The notes under the pieces are model-generated. The model saw only the letters and a list, made by a program, of their open reading frames with translations, had not been told where the DNA came from and did not search any database. The position numbers were made by a program, and so were the translations under genes. This document shows positions 1 through 10,181 of a stretch of DNA of 64,000 nt, in pieces (position 1 is the first letter of the stretch; every line of letters begins with the position of its first letter). Source of the stretch: Anodontia alba (taxonomy: Eukaryota; Mollusca; Bivalvia; Lucinida; Lucinidae); NCBI GenBank assembly GCA_964016985.1, contig OZ024827.1, positions 113,385,953 to 113,449,952 on the forward strand, written 5' to 3'.

Positions 1-213
1 CCTGCTGGGTTATTTATCTGATTATCTCTCTTATCTAGAGCTCTGTGTCATACGAAGTAGAGACTTAGGCAATAATGAGATACAAACGAAATAGGAAAAA
101 GTATTTTCTGGGTTGCTGCAGTATTGCCATCATTTCGAAAGTCGATATTTGGTAACACACCCCCTATTAATTTCTCCATAGGCTACAATGCTAAGAAATC
201 AAAAGTGTCTCAC

Positions 214-485
214 CTGCTACAGTTCCATGGGCCTAAATCAGATCCAGGTTTTGGTGGGATGTGACAACCACTTGAGTCAACAACAGATCCTGGGATTTTC
301 ATGTCCTCTTCACCACTTCGAAAACACATGACATTGCCCGCCATATGACATCCCAAAAATCCTCCTGTTCAGGGTCACAAACTGGAATGACCAACCAACT
401 CGTTGTAGCACTCCACCCAGCCAAATAGTTCCCTACAGAATCTTTTCTTATCTGGAATTTGTCTCCTCCAGGAACCTCCTGCAGC
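214..485 (-). pseudogene. Second copy of the duplicated exon, one base short
   Basis: Same acceptor and donor as the copy at 686-958, but 272 nt long. An A run near 352 has five A instead of six, which shifts the frame after 'CDPEQEDF' and brings in a stop. Beyond the shift the old frame still reads like its twin (KIPGSV, KPGSDLGPWNCS). Either this copy is a decayed exon, or the missing A is an assembly or homopolymer error. If the base is restored by resequencing, the gene would carry two in-phase copies of the module. Confidence 0.55.
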
Positions 486-685
486 CTGAAATAAATAGAA
501 CAATGCAATCTTTTTTACCTTGCACTGTATACAACATCTACTCTATACACTCTGTTTTCAGATAGGACTATTTTTCAGGGTACCAAAACAGTGTGACGTC
601 AGTTGTAGTCTGGTTCCTATATAATTTACACACCCCTATTAATTTCTCCATAGGCTACAATGCTAAGAAATTGAAAGTGTCTCAC

Positions 686-958
686 CTGCTACAGTTCCAT
701 GGGCCTAAATCAGATCCAGGTTTTGGTGGGATGTTACAGCAACTTGAGTCAGCAACAGATCCTGGGATTTTCATGTCCTCTTCACCACTTCGAAAACACA
801 TGATATTGCCCGCCATATGACATCCCAAAAAATCCTCCTGTTCAGGGTCACAAACTGGAATGACCAACCAACTCGTTGTAGCACTCCACCCAGCCAAATA
901 GTTCCCTACAGAATCTTTTACTATCTGGAATTTGTCTCCTCCAGGAACCTCCTGTGGC
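686..958 (-). CDS. Candidate coding exon (upstream copy of a duplicated exon), unknown protein
   Basis: On the minus strand a pyrimidine-rich acceptor ending TTTATTTCAG lies just above 958, and a donor CAG|GTGAGA lies just below 686. The 273-nt exon between them is open in one frame and has phase 2 at both ends, so it can be duplicated or skipped without breaking the frame. The ~90 residues read include the segments VGNYLAGWSATTSWLVIPVC and KPGSDLGPWNCS, with six or so cysteines, which suggests an extracellular disulphide-bonded module. I do not recognise the family. The order of transcription puts this copy upstream of the second one. The rest of the gene lies outside the window or was not found. 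Confidence 0.6.
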
Positions 959-1276
959 CTGAAATAAATAGAACAATGCAATCTTTTTTACCTTGCACTG
1001 TATACAACATCTACTCTGTACACTCTGTTTTCGGATAGGACTATTTTTCAGGGTACCCAAACAGTGTGACGTCAATTGTAGTCTGGTTCTATTTGCCTAG
1101 AGCTTCACTTTAGGTGACTGGATAAGCATCCAAGGGAAATCACTCTATAATTAATTGCCTCTCAACTCAAAAGAGACAAATTCGCTCAAGACAATTTGTG
1201 TGAAATATCAAACCCAATTTTCGGGAAAAGTTTAGAAAAAAAAATCACCAATTTGTCATCTGGTGAATTTGTCTTC

Positions 1277-1800
1277 AGTCATGTCATTACAGGGATCAGT
1301 CATTATCTGGATAGTTCTGCTGACTTTGCCCAATACTGATAACTGTTACTATTCAGCTCTATCATTACAGGGATCAATCATTAACTGGATGGTTCTGCTG
1401 ACTTGTCCAGAGAGTGGTAAAGGTTTATAATCAGTCATGTCGTGAAAGGAATCAATTTCTGTCTTGATGGTTCTGCTAAATTTGCAAAATAGTGGTAAAT
1501 GCTAATGATCAGTTGTATCATTAGATGGATCAATCATTATCTGGATGGTTCTGCTGAATTTATACAAAAGTGGTAAATACTGATAACAAATCATGTCATT
1601 TCAGGGATCAGTCATTGTCTTGCAATTGATGGTTTCTTCCTGTATTCATTCAGGAAGTGGTAATATTAATACTTAGTCGTGTGTCATTACATAGATCAAT
1701 TCTTTTCGGGATGGTTCTGCTGAGTTTGCCCAGAGAGTGGTAAATGTTAATATTTAGTTGTATCATTACAGGGATTAATCATTATCTGAACGGTTTTATC
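1277..1800. repeat. Minisatellite, ~78-bp unit, about 6.5 copies
   Basis: A block of the form TCATTACAGGGATCAATCAT... GGTTCTGCTGA ... GAGTGGTAAAT recurs at about 1278, 1357, 1436, 1512, 1592, 1677 and 1757. Units are diverged and one has a small insertion. No coding signal. The preceding stretch 1091-1276 shows nothing I can name. Confidence 0.85.
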
Positions 1801-1932
1801 CCAGCTGAGAATCTTCGCTTCAGGACTACTTCCTTAGACTTCAGAGTTGCTCAGACAGCTACAAAAGATGACAACAAAAGAAATATTGGATACGTCTATC
1901 TCGCAATGGTCAAACAATTAGGTATACTTAAG

Positions 1933-2101
1933 AAATAGATAAGCTCTAGCAGTGATTTGTTGAGTAAATCACTGATCGGAGGTCAGTTGTAAAGTAGATC
2001 AAATCACGAACGCGGAGCGCGCGAGTGATTTATTTACTTACAACTGACCGACAAACTGTGATTTATTACTCAACAAATAACGCACAAGCGCTTATCTATT
2101 T
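1933..2101. mobile_element. Foldback (MITE-like) element, 169 bp
   Basis: The ends are inverted copies of AAATAGATAAGC (1933-1944 and 2090-2101). Inside, the left arm (GTGATTTGTTGAGTAA, GGTCAGTTGTAAA) is mirrored in the right arm, around a GC-rich centre CGCGGAGCGCGCG. There is no coding capacity, so it would be a non-autonomous DNA transposon or foldback repeat. The target duplication is not clear. Confidence 0.7.
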
Positions 2102-3117
2102 CGATTCTAACACATAGAAAACGGCAAAAGTAGTAATTGTATCCTTCATATTCTTCCAATTTCCCGCCATCGCAGAATGAAATCAGTTTTGACTGTAACG
2201 CTGATGTTTACATGGATTCCTTACGTCGTTGAGTCGAGAAAGACGTTTTGCCGTCTAACGTCGAGGTAACGAAGACTGACGTCAGCAAAGTGTCAAAATG
2301 ACATCGGAACGGCGCCAGATACGTCGCGCGCTTCATCCCAGTGATTTGTTTGAGAATAATTTACTCGTTTGCCTCCATTGCCTATATAGGCCGTGTTAGA
2401 ATTTGGCCCTTGATTTAATTTTGAGGGCGTTGTCAAAATCCTGCAGGCACATAACGTTTATACAGCGGGCACGTGACGTTGCATCGACCATTACTCGGAA
2501 GCGACATTGTATAAATGTCATGCACGCTAGGAAGGCTCTAGGTGAGAAGGCTATCAATTCCCTCATTGTCGGTACTTATTGGAATAGTCCCACTGAAGTG
2601 ATTCTAAGGTGAATCCACATAGCAAGTCTTTGGAAATGGTAGCAACAACATCTTACCACGTACCTCTGGATAAGTGGGGGTATCAGGTAAATATCTGTCG
2701 TATTTCACCACAGAAACATATGTTGTGGTACTCATTAGAAGCTTCTCTCCGAGACATACCAACAATATAGAGTTAAACCTTAATGGCTCGTACACGGATG
2801 GTTCGTTTACCGTAGATGATTCAAACTCATTTGTGAGTCCCTAGAAAATTCTACAGATAGCTCAAGAAAACAAATATTTAGAGAAATTTTCTTATCATGA
2901 AAATGTTTGTTGTGTGTACTCATTAGTATCGCCTTTTTGAAGCTGTTGTAATTAGTACACTCAACATAACATTATTTTATAGAAGATCGAAAAGGCATCC
3001 CTTAATTACCTCCAGATTCCCATCAGAACTGGCATTATGATTAACCATCAGTGGCTCGAACTACCCATGTGTTGGTAGTTAACAAGCGTGAATTCGTGTC
3101 TCGAGGTTTAACGTATT
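2102..3117. other. Intergenic or intronic stretch with fragments of foldback repeats
   Basis: No exon with convincing splice sites was seen. A motif close to AAACATATGTTGTGGTACTCATTAG occurs near 2714-2738, and a diverged version near 2897. The same motif forms the arms of foldback elements near 30.8 kb and 54.4 kb. A short piece near 2340-2372 resembles the arm of the 1933-2101 element. Confidence 0.5.
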
Positions 3118-4350
3118 TTTATGCCCCCGCCATTTTCAATGGGGGAGGGGGGCATATAGTATCACCGCTGTCCGTACGTACGTTCGTCCCGTCCGTCCCG
3201 TCCGTAACACAAATGGTTTCCGTGCGATATCTTTTTAACGGATTGGTGTATTGGATTTAAATTTTAGGTATATAATCATAAAATGTAGGTCAAGTTCGAT
3301 TTAGGGTAAAATCCACCTATCATTTTGGGAGTTATGGCCCTTTTTCAACTTTGAAGAATTTTCAACTTTGAAAAATGGTTTCCGTGCGATATCTTTTGAA
3401 AGGATTGATGTATTGGATTGAAATTTTATACATAGGTATATAATCATAAACTATAGATCAAGTTTGCTTTACAGTAAAATACACCTATTATTTTGGGAGT
3501 TATGGCCCTTTTTCAACTTTGAAAAATGGTTTCCGTTCCATAACTTTTAAAACGATTAGTGTATTGGATTCATATTTTATATACAAAGATATAATTATAA
3601 AATATAGGTTAAGTTCGATTTAGTGTAAAATCCACCAATTATTTTTGGAGTAACGGGTCTTTTTCAATGTTGAAAAATAGTTGAAAAATGGTTTCCGTTC
3701 AACATCTTTTGAAAAGATAAGTTTATTGGATTCAAATTTTACACAGTTTACACACAGGTATATAATCATAAAATGTAGGTCAAGTTCGATTTAGGGTAAA
3801 ATCCACCAACATTTTGGGAGTTATGGATCTTTTTCAACTTTGAAAAATGGTTGTTCCATAACTTTTGAAAACATTAGTGAATTGAATTCATATTTTATAC
3901 ACAAACATATAATTGTAAAACATAGGTCAAGTTTGATTTAGGGTAAAATCCACAAATTATTTTTCGAGTTACGGCCCTTTTTCAACGTTAAAAATAGTTT
4001 CAGTTTGATATCTTTTGAAAACATCAGTGTTTTGAATTCATATTTAAAAACACAGGTATACAATCATAAAATAGAGGTCAAGTTCCAATTAGGGTAAATG
4101 GGAGTTATGGCCCTTTTTCACCTTCAAAAGATGTTTTCCTTCCGACATTTTTTAAAAAAAAACAACAAACGATTGATTTGTGTATTGGATTCATATTTTT
4201 ATACACAGGTATATAATCATAAAATATGGTCAAATTCGATTTAGGGTAAAATCTGCCAATTATTATGAGAGTTATGGCCCTTTTCCAACTTCATTTTTTG
4301 CAAAATGCCTGCGTGTGGGTAAAGATGGCCCTGGGCGGGGGCATCTATGT
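3118..4350. repeat. Array of ~157-bp units bounded by short inverted ends
   Basis: About seven diverged units with the core GGTATATAATCATAAAAT ... GGGAGTTATGGCCCTTTTTC ... TGGTTTCCGT (cores near 3271, 3441, 3590, 3760, 3908, 4060 and 4214). The block opens with ATGCCCCCGCC (from 3121) and closes with the inverse GGCGGGGGCAT (about 4337-4347). It therefore looks like one element carrying an internal minisatellite. This type is common in bivalve genomes as far as I recall. Confidence 0.75.
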
Positions 4351-5069
4351 CATACTGACACATTTCTAGTTGTTATACCAGAATTCTGATTATCGGGGAT
4401 TTTGTTGGACTTACATATGGATGTAATTTTAATCATGGCACCGTCAAAACCTTATGACAAAATTCACCAGAACAATTTTTATAGATAGTCTTTTAATTTT
4501 TCTTTGTTGGTGAAAGAAGAGTGGAGTGAACATTGCTCACCAACAGGTCACTTAGGTTAGTGAACTGTAATCACATCCTACTACATCTATAGCTGCATTG
4601 TGTGTGATAACTGAATTGTGTTCAGTGAGCAAGTTCAGCTGATTGTATGATCATGGCGAATTCAGAAGAAACAAATCAAAAGACACAGGAACTAAATGAA
4701 ATTGATAAGAACCTGAGAACATAATATATAGAAGTTGTAGAGTCACTCTCCATCAATGAGTAAAACGTTTTGACAAAAATAAATACTAAAAACTGATCAT
4801 GTCGTAAATCTGTGATCTTTTGCCGAGCGCCGACCGAAAGGAGATCGACGAAATGGCACACTATATATCTAACTACCTCAATAATGAAGCATCGAGAATA
4901 AAGGCAAGAAAACTTCAAAATACAAACAAATCTCAAAACCAACGCATAACAAGGAAAAGTACATTTGAACCAGAAAAACAAATGTTGAAAACGACCAAAA
5001 ACGATAATCGAAACCGAATCAACAATGTTCAGGAATCAGCAACCATGCAGACTTTGCAACCTGATCAAG
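4351..5069. other. No gene recognised
   Basis: AT-rich sequence. An open frame on the plus strand at 4820-5200 (126 codons, lysine/asparagine-rich) runs into the SINE at 5070 and its opposite strand is also open, so I do not call it a gene. It could be a remnant of a LINE ORF1. Confidence 0.4.
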
Positions 5070-5337
5070 CTCAATTTTCAGAATCTATTTTGTTTGTGTT
5101 GAGGTTTTACGGCCCAGTCAACCCAAAGGGGTCATGTCGAGCGCGGTCAGTTTACCTAACCACACGTTTACTGGGCAGGCTTAGTCCTCTAAGCGGTTAA
5201 CCAGTATTGTGCACATTCTTTCGCCAGAAACTGACAACTGCCCTTCTTGAATCAGCGGAAGGGAGAGAATGACCGTAGAAAATATTTCATGATCAATCTC
5301 CACGAAGGAATGTTGCCGACCTCGGCGGGAGTTAGTT
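5070..5337 (-). mobile_element. tRNA-derived SINE, 3' part, split by a LINE
   Basis: Reverse complement of the body of the SINE at 59609-59904: TTGAGGTTTTACGGCCCAG at the tail, then ACTGACAACTGCCCTTCTTG, up to GCCGACCTCGGCGGG. It stops inside the tRNA-like head, near the B box. The missing head lies at 7893-7951, on the far side of the LINE, in the same orientation. So one SINE was split by the LINE insertion. Confidence 0.85.
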
Positions 5338-7892
5338 TAGTTTAAACATATTTTATTCAGAGTTAACGGCACATCAATAAATATAACAGTATACATAAAT
5401 ACTAGGATTGGAACGAAAGCAAATTGCTTATGAAGTTCCTCTCCTCATGCATATAATTGAATATATCCGATAACGGCACAAGGTTGTAAATATGTTAACG
5501 TATTCATGTGACATATCTACCAATATATACTAATTATAACATTAGATTACTATATAGCGAAAGTAGAGCCTTATTTGTTCAAACCTAACAAACATGAAGA
5601 ACAGCAGAAAAAAACACAAACAAAAAAGAAAAACATAATAATAGTCTACTTAATCAATGATAAGGAGGAAAAAATGAAAGAAGTCGCATGTGGAGGAGCG
5701 AAAGAGCAGAAAGAAAGACAAAAGAAGAGAACCAAAGTGTGTTAGAAGAGTAGGGGCCGCCTTCTGCGCCGCGAGAACAAAAAAAAAAAAAAAATGGCCA
5801 AATACACTATAATCCTGTTATAATCCTGTTGTCCTGCTGTATACTAAATGTATTTATAATTCCTCTGGCCTATCTCACCGGTATCATAATACATTGTATT
5901 CGCATCACTCAACAATGAGGAAAACTGTGCCATGAAAAGGTAAGATTAAAAACGTTTACTTTTTTTAATGTAATTATGAACTGCCTCGAAAATCTTTACG
6001 TTATTTTCATAAATTACAGTGCTGTTGCCAAACAATAGAACGTCAACAGAAATTGGGCAAATGAGTGAGATTACCTGGAAAAGTTCTTGTCTTTGTCCAT
6101 GGTAAAGGGGACATTCTAAAAGAAAGTGATCAGCGGTTTCCGTACTGCCACAAATGCACTGTGAAGTATCAGAAATATTTTTACGAAAAAGATCCTGATT
6201 TAAAGCACTACAGTTTGTTCGAAGACGTGTATGCAACATCTGCAGACGTCTATCGCCAATATAAAAGTATTTAGGTATTTGTGGAACAATTACGTTTTGG
6301 TCAAGGCGTGATTTGAAGACACTAACTGAACTGGCGTTTCTTGTTTCTTCCGAAAAACCATTCCATTCTCTTATCACAGAAGGGAGAAAAGAATTATAAT
6401 ATTGACGTGTTCGTGTTTCAACAGTTTGCAAGTTATTTGCATTTCTTAAGTTATATGAAGAAATATCGCTGATAGAAGGTGGTACAAGAGCGGAAAGATA
6501 ACTAGGACTTATATTTGAATACATTTTGTAAAAAAGAGATAATTTTTGCTTCCGTCTTCTGGAATCTAGAGTTTCCCATCCTATTTCAGAATACAGTGTT
6601 TCAATAGATACTAATTTTGTTGTTCCCGTAGCAATTCTTGCAGCCTCATTTTGAATTTTATCTATTTCCTCTTTTTCGTACTGTGTACAGTTATCCCAAA
6701 TTTCGTTTCCGTATTCTAGGATCGGTCTTATAAACGTGGTATATATAATTTCGAGAGATCTACGGTCAAGTTGAAACTTAAGTTTACGCATGATGTTTAT
6801 TCTTGCCCACGCTTTGGTTTTTATATAATCAATATGTTTATGCCACGTACCATCTTTTGATAAAAAAATGCCAAGATGCTTATGAGTATCTACTTCCTTA
6901 ATTATTTGTCCTGACATAAAGATAGAAGGGTGATCTGGTTTGTTGGTCTTCCGTGATATTAAAAGGGATTCAGTTTTGAAAGGATTAAAAGATACCAGCC
7001 ATTGTTTAGCCCATCGTGCAATTTTTTCCATGTCAGCATTAAGAAGTTCAGCTGCAAGTGTTGGATCTTCAACAACTATATATAGGCTTGTGTCGTCAGC
7101 AAAGAGACGAATATTTGAGCCAATGTCCTTCACAATGTCATTTATGTACAGCAAAAATAATAAAGGCCCAAGGATGGAACCTTGTGGGACACCGGCTTTT
7201 AAAGAGTTCCAGTATGATTTAACACCTGAGAAAGTCACCCGTTGTTTCCTGTTGCTTAGATAATCAATGAACCAATTCAGAAGACTTCCTGCTATACCAG
7301 CTGCCTTTAGTTTTTGAATGAGACCAGCATGCCAAACACGGTCAAATGCCTTGCTAATGTCACAAAAGACAACTCTTACTTCTTTACCCGAATCGAGAGC
7401 ATGACAAAAAGTATCATAGAGATAAGTTAATTGATTAACAGTAGAATCTCCAGGTATAAATCCAGATTGTAAGGGTGAAAGGATATCATTATCACGAAAA
7501 TGATTGTAAATGTGTTTGAAAATGCATCTCTCAAAGACTTTATCCAAGGTATTAAGTAGGGAAACAGGCCTATAATTTGAAACTAATACAGGATCACCAC
7601 CTTTGTGAATCGGACAGACGTGTACTTCTTTCCAGTCATCTGGAACTTTGCTATTCTGAAGCGAGAGGTTGTAAAATATGGATAGTGGATCTGCAAGTTC
7701 ATTTGCCAATTCACGAAGTACTCTGTTATTTATACCGTCAGGTCCAACAGCCTTCCCCAAGGGAAGACTTTTCAAAACTGAATTCACTTCTAAAGCCGTA
7801 ATGTTAAGTGATGACAGTTTATGTTCTTCACTAACTAATATAGGCAATTCAGGAACATCTGCATTTTCATCGTCCAACAAAGTCTGAGCTGA
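5338..7892 (-). mobile_element. LINE (APE-clade, CR1/Jockey-type), 5'-truncated, inserted in a SINE
   Basis: The element holds the RT ORF, then a 3' UTR (5338-5945) ending in AATAAAATATGTTTAAACTA repeats on the minus strand. No endonuclease domain precedes the RT, so the copy is 5'-truncated. The 5' flank is the A and B box head of a SINE and the 3' flank is the rest of the same SINE, with little or no target duplication. The intact ORF implies a young insertion. Confidence 0.85.
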
Positions 7893-7928
7893 ACCCGCGA
7901 CCTCCTGGTCTCCAGTCGGACGGCGCAT
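5946..7928 (-). CDS. Non-LTR reverse transcriptase, 660 codons, open
   Basis: This is an RNA-templated DNA polymerase of a LINE, acting on its own transcript by target-primed reverse transcription in the nucleus. Visible motifs, N to C: the fingers region with GKAVGPDGINNRVL and NYRPVSLL; motif A FCDISKAFDRVWH with the catalytic Asp; motif B AGVPQGSILGPLLF; motif C LFADDTSL with the catalytic DD pair; the thumb with KHLGIFLSKDGTW; and a C-terminal CxC...H...C knuckle (CICGSTETADHFLLECP). There are no internal stops. The endonuclease that should come first is missing. The first ATG lies in the neighbouring SINE head, so the first ~14 residues are SINE-coded. The protein could still be made but probably could not cut its own target. 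Confidence 0.93.
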   Translation of the reverse strand: MRRPTGDQEVAGSAQTLLDDENADVPELPILVSEEHKLSSLNITALEVNSVLKSLPLGKAVGPDGINNRVLRELANELADPLSIFYNLSLQNSKVPDDWKEVHVCPIHKGGDPVLVSNYRPVSLLNTLDKVFERCIFKHIYNHFRDNDILSPLQSGFIPGDSTVNQLTYLYDTFCHALDSGKEVRVVFCDISKAFDRVWHAGLIQKLKAAGIAGSLLNWFIDYLSNRKQRVTFSGVKSYWNSLKAGVPQGSILGPLLFLLYINDIVKDIGSNIRLFADDTSLYIVVEDPTLAAELLNADMEKIARWAKQWLVSFNPFKTESLLISRKTNKPDHPSIFMSGQIIKEVDTHKHLGIFLSKDGTWHKHIDYIKTKAWARINIMRKLKFQLDRRSLEIIYTTFIRPILEYGNEIWDNCTQYEKEEIDKIQNEAARIATGTTKLVSIETLYSEIGWETLDSRRRKQKLSLFYKMYSNISPSYLSALVPPSISDISSYNLRNANNLQTVETRTRQYYNSFLPSVIREWNGFSEETRNASSVSVFKSRLDQNVIVPQIPKYFYIGDRRLQMLHTRLRTNCSALNQDLFRKNISDTSQCICGSTETADHFLLECPLYHGQRQELFQVISLICPISVDVLLFGNSTVIYENNVKIFEAVHNYIKKSKRF

Positions 7929-7951
7929 CCAACTGAGTCACCGAGGCCTTT
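7893..7951 (-). mobile_element. tRNA-like SINE head with A and B box region
   Basis: On the minus strand this reads GGCCTCGGTGACTCAGTTGG (A-box-like) and ends in GGTCGCGGGTTCA (start of the B box), as in the SINE at 59609-59904. It directly precedes the LINE RT and supplies its start codon. It continues as the SINE body at 5070-5337. Confidence 0.8.
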
Positions 7952-8284
7952 CAGAATCTATAGCGAATGCACTTGTTGACACTATGACGGATATAAACGA
8001 TAGTTTGAATTCTACAGTAAATAATTCCGTTGTGGATGAAACGTAAGAATTAACAACAAACCAAGATGACAGTTTAACGGAAGTAAAGTAAATAGAACAG
8101 TCTAAAGCTAAAATAGAAATACGTGAAGCTCTGATAAGTCCAAATGACAGTAAACATTGCAAATGATAAAACAAATAACAAAAAAGCCAACAATGAGACA
8201 AGAGATTCCTAAAATTGACAATGAAATAGCTTGCATTGAGACATGCAAGAAATAAAAAAAAAAAGAAAAAAAAAAAAAAAAGAA
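7952..8284 (+). pseudogene. Decayed LINE ORF1-like stretch and A-rich tract
   Basis: The plus strand gives short frames rich in Ser/Asn/Asp/Lys (ALVDTMTDINDSLNSTVNN and similar), broken by stops. It is followed by an (A)n/G tract at about 8249-8291 and then the PHD-finger fragment. It may be the upstream part of the same ORF1. Support is weak. Confidence 0.35.
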
Positions 8285-8566
8285 AAAAAAGAAACATAAA
8301 CTCTGCTTCAATACGTTGCAATATTTGTATGTCGTGGTTTCACACATCCTGTGCTGGGATCAGTGATGTTGACGAAGTGGGAGCATGGGTCTGCGCTAAC
8401 TGTAGGGTTATGCCTGAAATGATTATTCAGATTGAATCAAAACTCGCAACGGCTTTTGAACTTACACCAACAATGATGAAAAAATTTGATAATTTAACAA
8501 AAATCTTGATAAAGAATTCGGAAAACCGAATGATAGGATCACCGCAGGATCTAATCAATGTAAATG
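8285..8566 (+). pseudogene. LINE ORF1 fragment with a partial PHD finger (piece 1)
   Basis: The open frame reads IRCNICMSWFHTSCAGIS ... WVCANCR, which is the second half of a PHD zinc finger (CxxC, WFHxxC, WxCxxC). It is followed by a helical region (IESKLATAFELTPTMMKKF). PHD fingers are known in ORF1 of CR1/L2-type LINEs. The first half of the finger is replaced by an A-rich tract. The frame is cut by a Naiad tail at about 8567 and seems to resume in the pieces at 8955, 9471 and 10182. Confidence 0.7.
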
Positions 8567-8954
8567 TTTTTATGTATTTATGTATTAAGAGTAGCATCGG
8601 GACCCAGGGTGAAGTTAGCTAGCTGTAAAAGTGCTTTAAACCCCCGGTGGTTTGCTCTACCGACCGTTCTAAGGCGGTGGTCCCGGTGTTAGTCTTACCC
8701 CTTGTTGCTTTGTGGTTTATTCTACTAGACGATTTGTTGTATGTCTTTCCGTGTGTCATTTTGTTCTTGTGTTTTTCAGTTCTTTTAGTATTGCGATTAC
8801 CTCGCTTGGGGAAGAGAGAGCTAATCTTAGTGCTTTTCGTACGTTTGTTCGGTTTGTGCTTGTTTAGATTTGTCGGTTTCCTCTTCTTCTTGGGGTCTGG
8901 GAAGGGCTGCGTTTTGTGATTGTGGCACTGCCTGGACTTTTCTCTTACTTTTTT
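8567..8954 (+). mobile_element. Solo Naiad 3' tail (copy T1)
   Basis: Matches the 3' tail of the Naiad at 47516-50356: GTAGCATCGGGACCCAGGG, AGCTAGCTGTAAAAGTGC, GGCGGTGGTCCCGGTGTTAG, and the terminus CTTTTCTCTTAC followed by T. No RT is attached, so this is a 5'-truncated copy. It interrupts the LINE ORF1. Confidence 0.9.
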
Positions 8955-9137
8955 CTGTCTAGCGCAGCATCCATGACTGAACTCCGTCAAGATATAAGCT
9001 GCTTAAAAGCTGATATTGAAAAAAAGACTGGAACAAATTTAAATATCAACAGACCTGGTCAGTACTATTGGGGGCAATAGCTCTAGTAATACCGGTGCTT
9101 CAAGCCACGCCAAACTAAACAAAACAAAAAAAAAAAA
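8955..9137 (+). pseudogene. LINE ORF1 fragment (piece 2)
   Basis: The plus-strand frame reads MTELRQDISCLKADIEKKTG, a coiled-coil-like stretch, then a Ser/Asn-rich segment up to an A-rich tract where an inverted Naiad tail begins. It fits the coiled coil that follows the PHD finger in such ORF1 proteins. Confidence 0.5.
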
Positions 9138-9470
9138 AGGTGAGAGAAAAGTCCAGGGATGCCACAATCACAAAAAAAAAAACCCCGAACAAACGTACGA
9201 AAAGCACTAAGATTAGCTCTCTCTTCCCCAAGCGAGGTAATCGCAATACTAAAAGGACCGAAAAACACAAAAACAAAATGACACAAGGTAAGACATAAAA
9301 CGAATCGCCTCGTAGAATAAATCACAAAGCAACAAAGAGTAAGACTAACACCGGGACCATCGCCTTAGAATGGTCAGTAGAGTAAACCACCGGGGGTTTA
9401 AAACACTTTTACAGCTAGCCAACTTCACCCTGGTCCCTATGCTACTCTTAATACGGAAATACATAAAAAT
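9138..9470 (-). mobile_element. Solo Naiad 3' tail (copy T2)
   Basis: Reverse complement of the tail, starting GGTGAGAGAAAAGTCC next to an A run and ending near the CATAAAAAT boundary. Small deletions. No RT. It lies inside LINE ORF1 in the opposite orientation to T1. Confidence 0.88.
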
Positions 9471-9660
9471 AACAAAGTCAAATAAAGTTTAACACAGGTC
9501 AAAAGCACAGAATATAATAAATACCAGCAATAATCCAATCACGATTTTTGACAAAGTAACCAATCAAAATAGTCCTTCTGAAACCCAAAGACCCAGCCAA
9601 AATTACTCTTCTGAAAATCAAAAGCCTGAACTGCCACCTAACCCTGACTTGAGTCAGTTG
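9471..9660 (+). pseudogene. LINE ORF1 fragment (piece 3)
   Basis: Between two Naiad tails the plus strand reads VTNQNSPSETQRPSQNYSSE and on to PPNPDLSQ, a low-complexity Ser/Pro/Gln linker like that between coiled coil and C-terminal domain in PHD-type ORF1. It ends where T3 begins. Confidence 0.45.
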
Positions 9661-9950
9661 TTCTAAGGCGGTGGTCCCGGTGTTAGTCTTACTCTTTGTT
9701 GCTTTGTGGTTTATTCTACGAGGCGATTTGTTGTATGTCTTTCCGTGTGTCATTTTGTTCTTGTGTTTTTAGTCCTTTTAGTATTGCGATTACCTCGCTT
9801 GGGGAAGAGGGAGCTAATCTTAGTGCTTTTCGTACGTTTGTTCGATTTGTGCTTGTTTGGATTTGTCTGTTTCCTCTTCATCTTGGGGTCTGGGAAGGGC
9901 TGCGATTTGTGATTGTGGCACTCCCTGGACTTTTCTCTTACCTTTTTTTT
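9661..9950 (+). mobile_element. Solo Naiad 3' tail (copy T3)
   Basis: Starts within the tail at TTCTAAGGCGGTGGTCCCGG and ends CTTTTCTCTTACC plus a T run. It is joined directly to a second truncated tail (T4). Confidence 0.88.
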
Positions 9951-10181
9951 TTATTCTACGAGGCGATTTGTCTTACCTTGTGTCATTTTGTTCTTGTGTT
10001 TTTCAGTCCTTTTAACATTGCGATTACCTCGCTTGGGGAAGAGAGAGTTAATCTTAGTGCTTTTCGTACCTTTGTTCGATTTGTGCTTGTTTGGATTTGT
10101 CGGTTTCCTCTTCCTCTTAGTGTCTGGGAAGGCTACGGTTTGTGATAGTGGTACTCACTGGACTTTTTTCTTAGCTTTTTT
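9951..10181 (+). mobile_element. Solo Naiad 3' tail (copy T4), tandem to T3
   Basis: Starts at TTATTCTACGAGGCGATTTG inside the tail and ends in a changed terminus (TTTTTTCTTAGC plus T). More diverged than T3, so probably a separate insertion and not a simple duplication. Confidence 0.85.

Larger units (their letters stand above)
155..1090. repeat. Tandem duplication of ~470 bp carrying an exon
   Basis: Two head-to-tail units of about 470 bp: the same text (for example 'cctattaatttctccata') recurs at 163 and 633, and the unit ends (a GTGTGACGTCA motif) recur near 592 and 1066. Each unit holds one minus-strand exon with flanking intron. The units differ by scattered substitutions and a one-base homopolymer change, so the duplication is fairly recent but not identical. 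Confidence 0.9.

Noticed and set aside
1933..3000. CRISPR-like spaced repeats
   Set aside because: Repeats are foldback arms and minisatellites; the genome is eukaryotic.
4820..5200. 126-codon ORF as a gene
   Set aside because: It runs into SINE sequence, the opposite strand is open too, and no domain was seen.
8236..8300. Lys-rich N-terminus before the PHD finger
   Set aside because: Translation of an A-rich tract; the real start of the ORF1 is lost.
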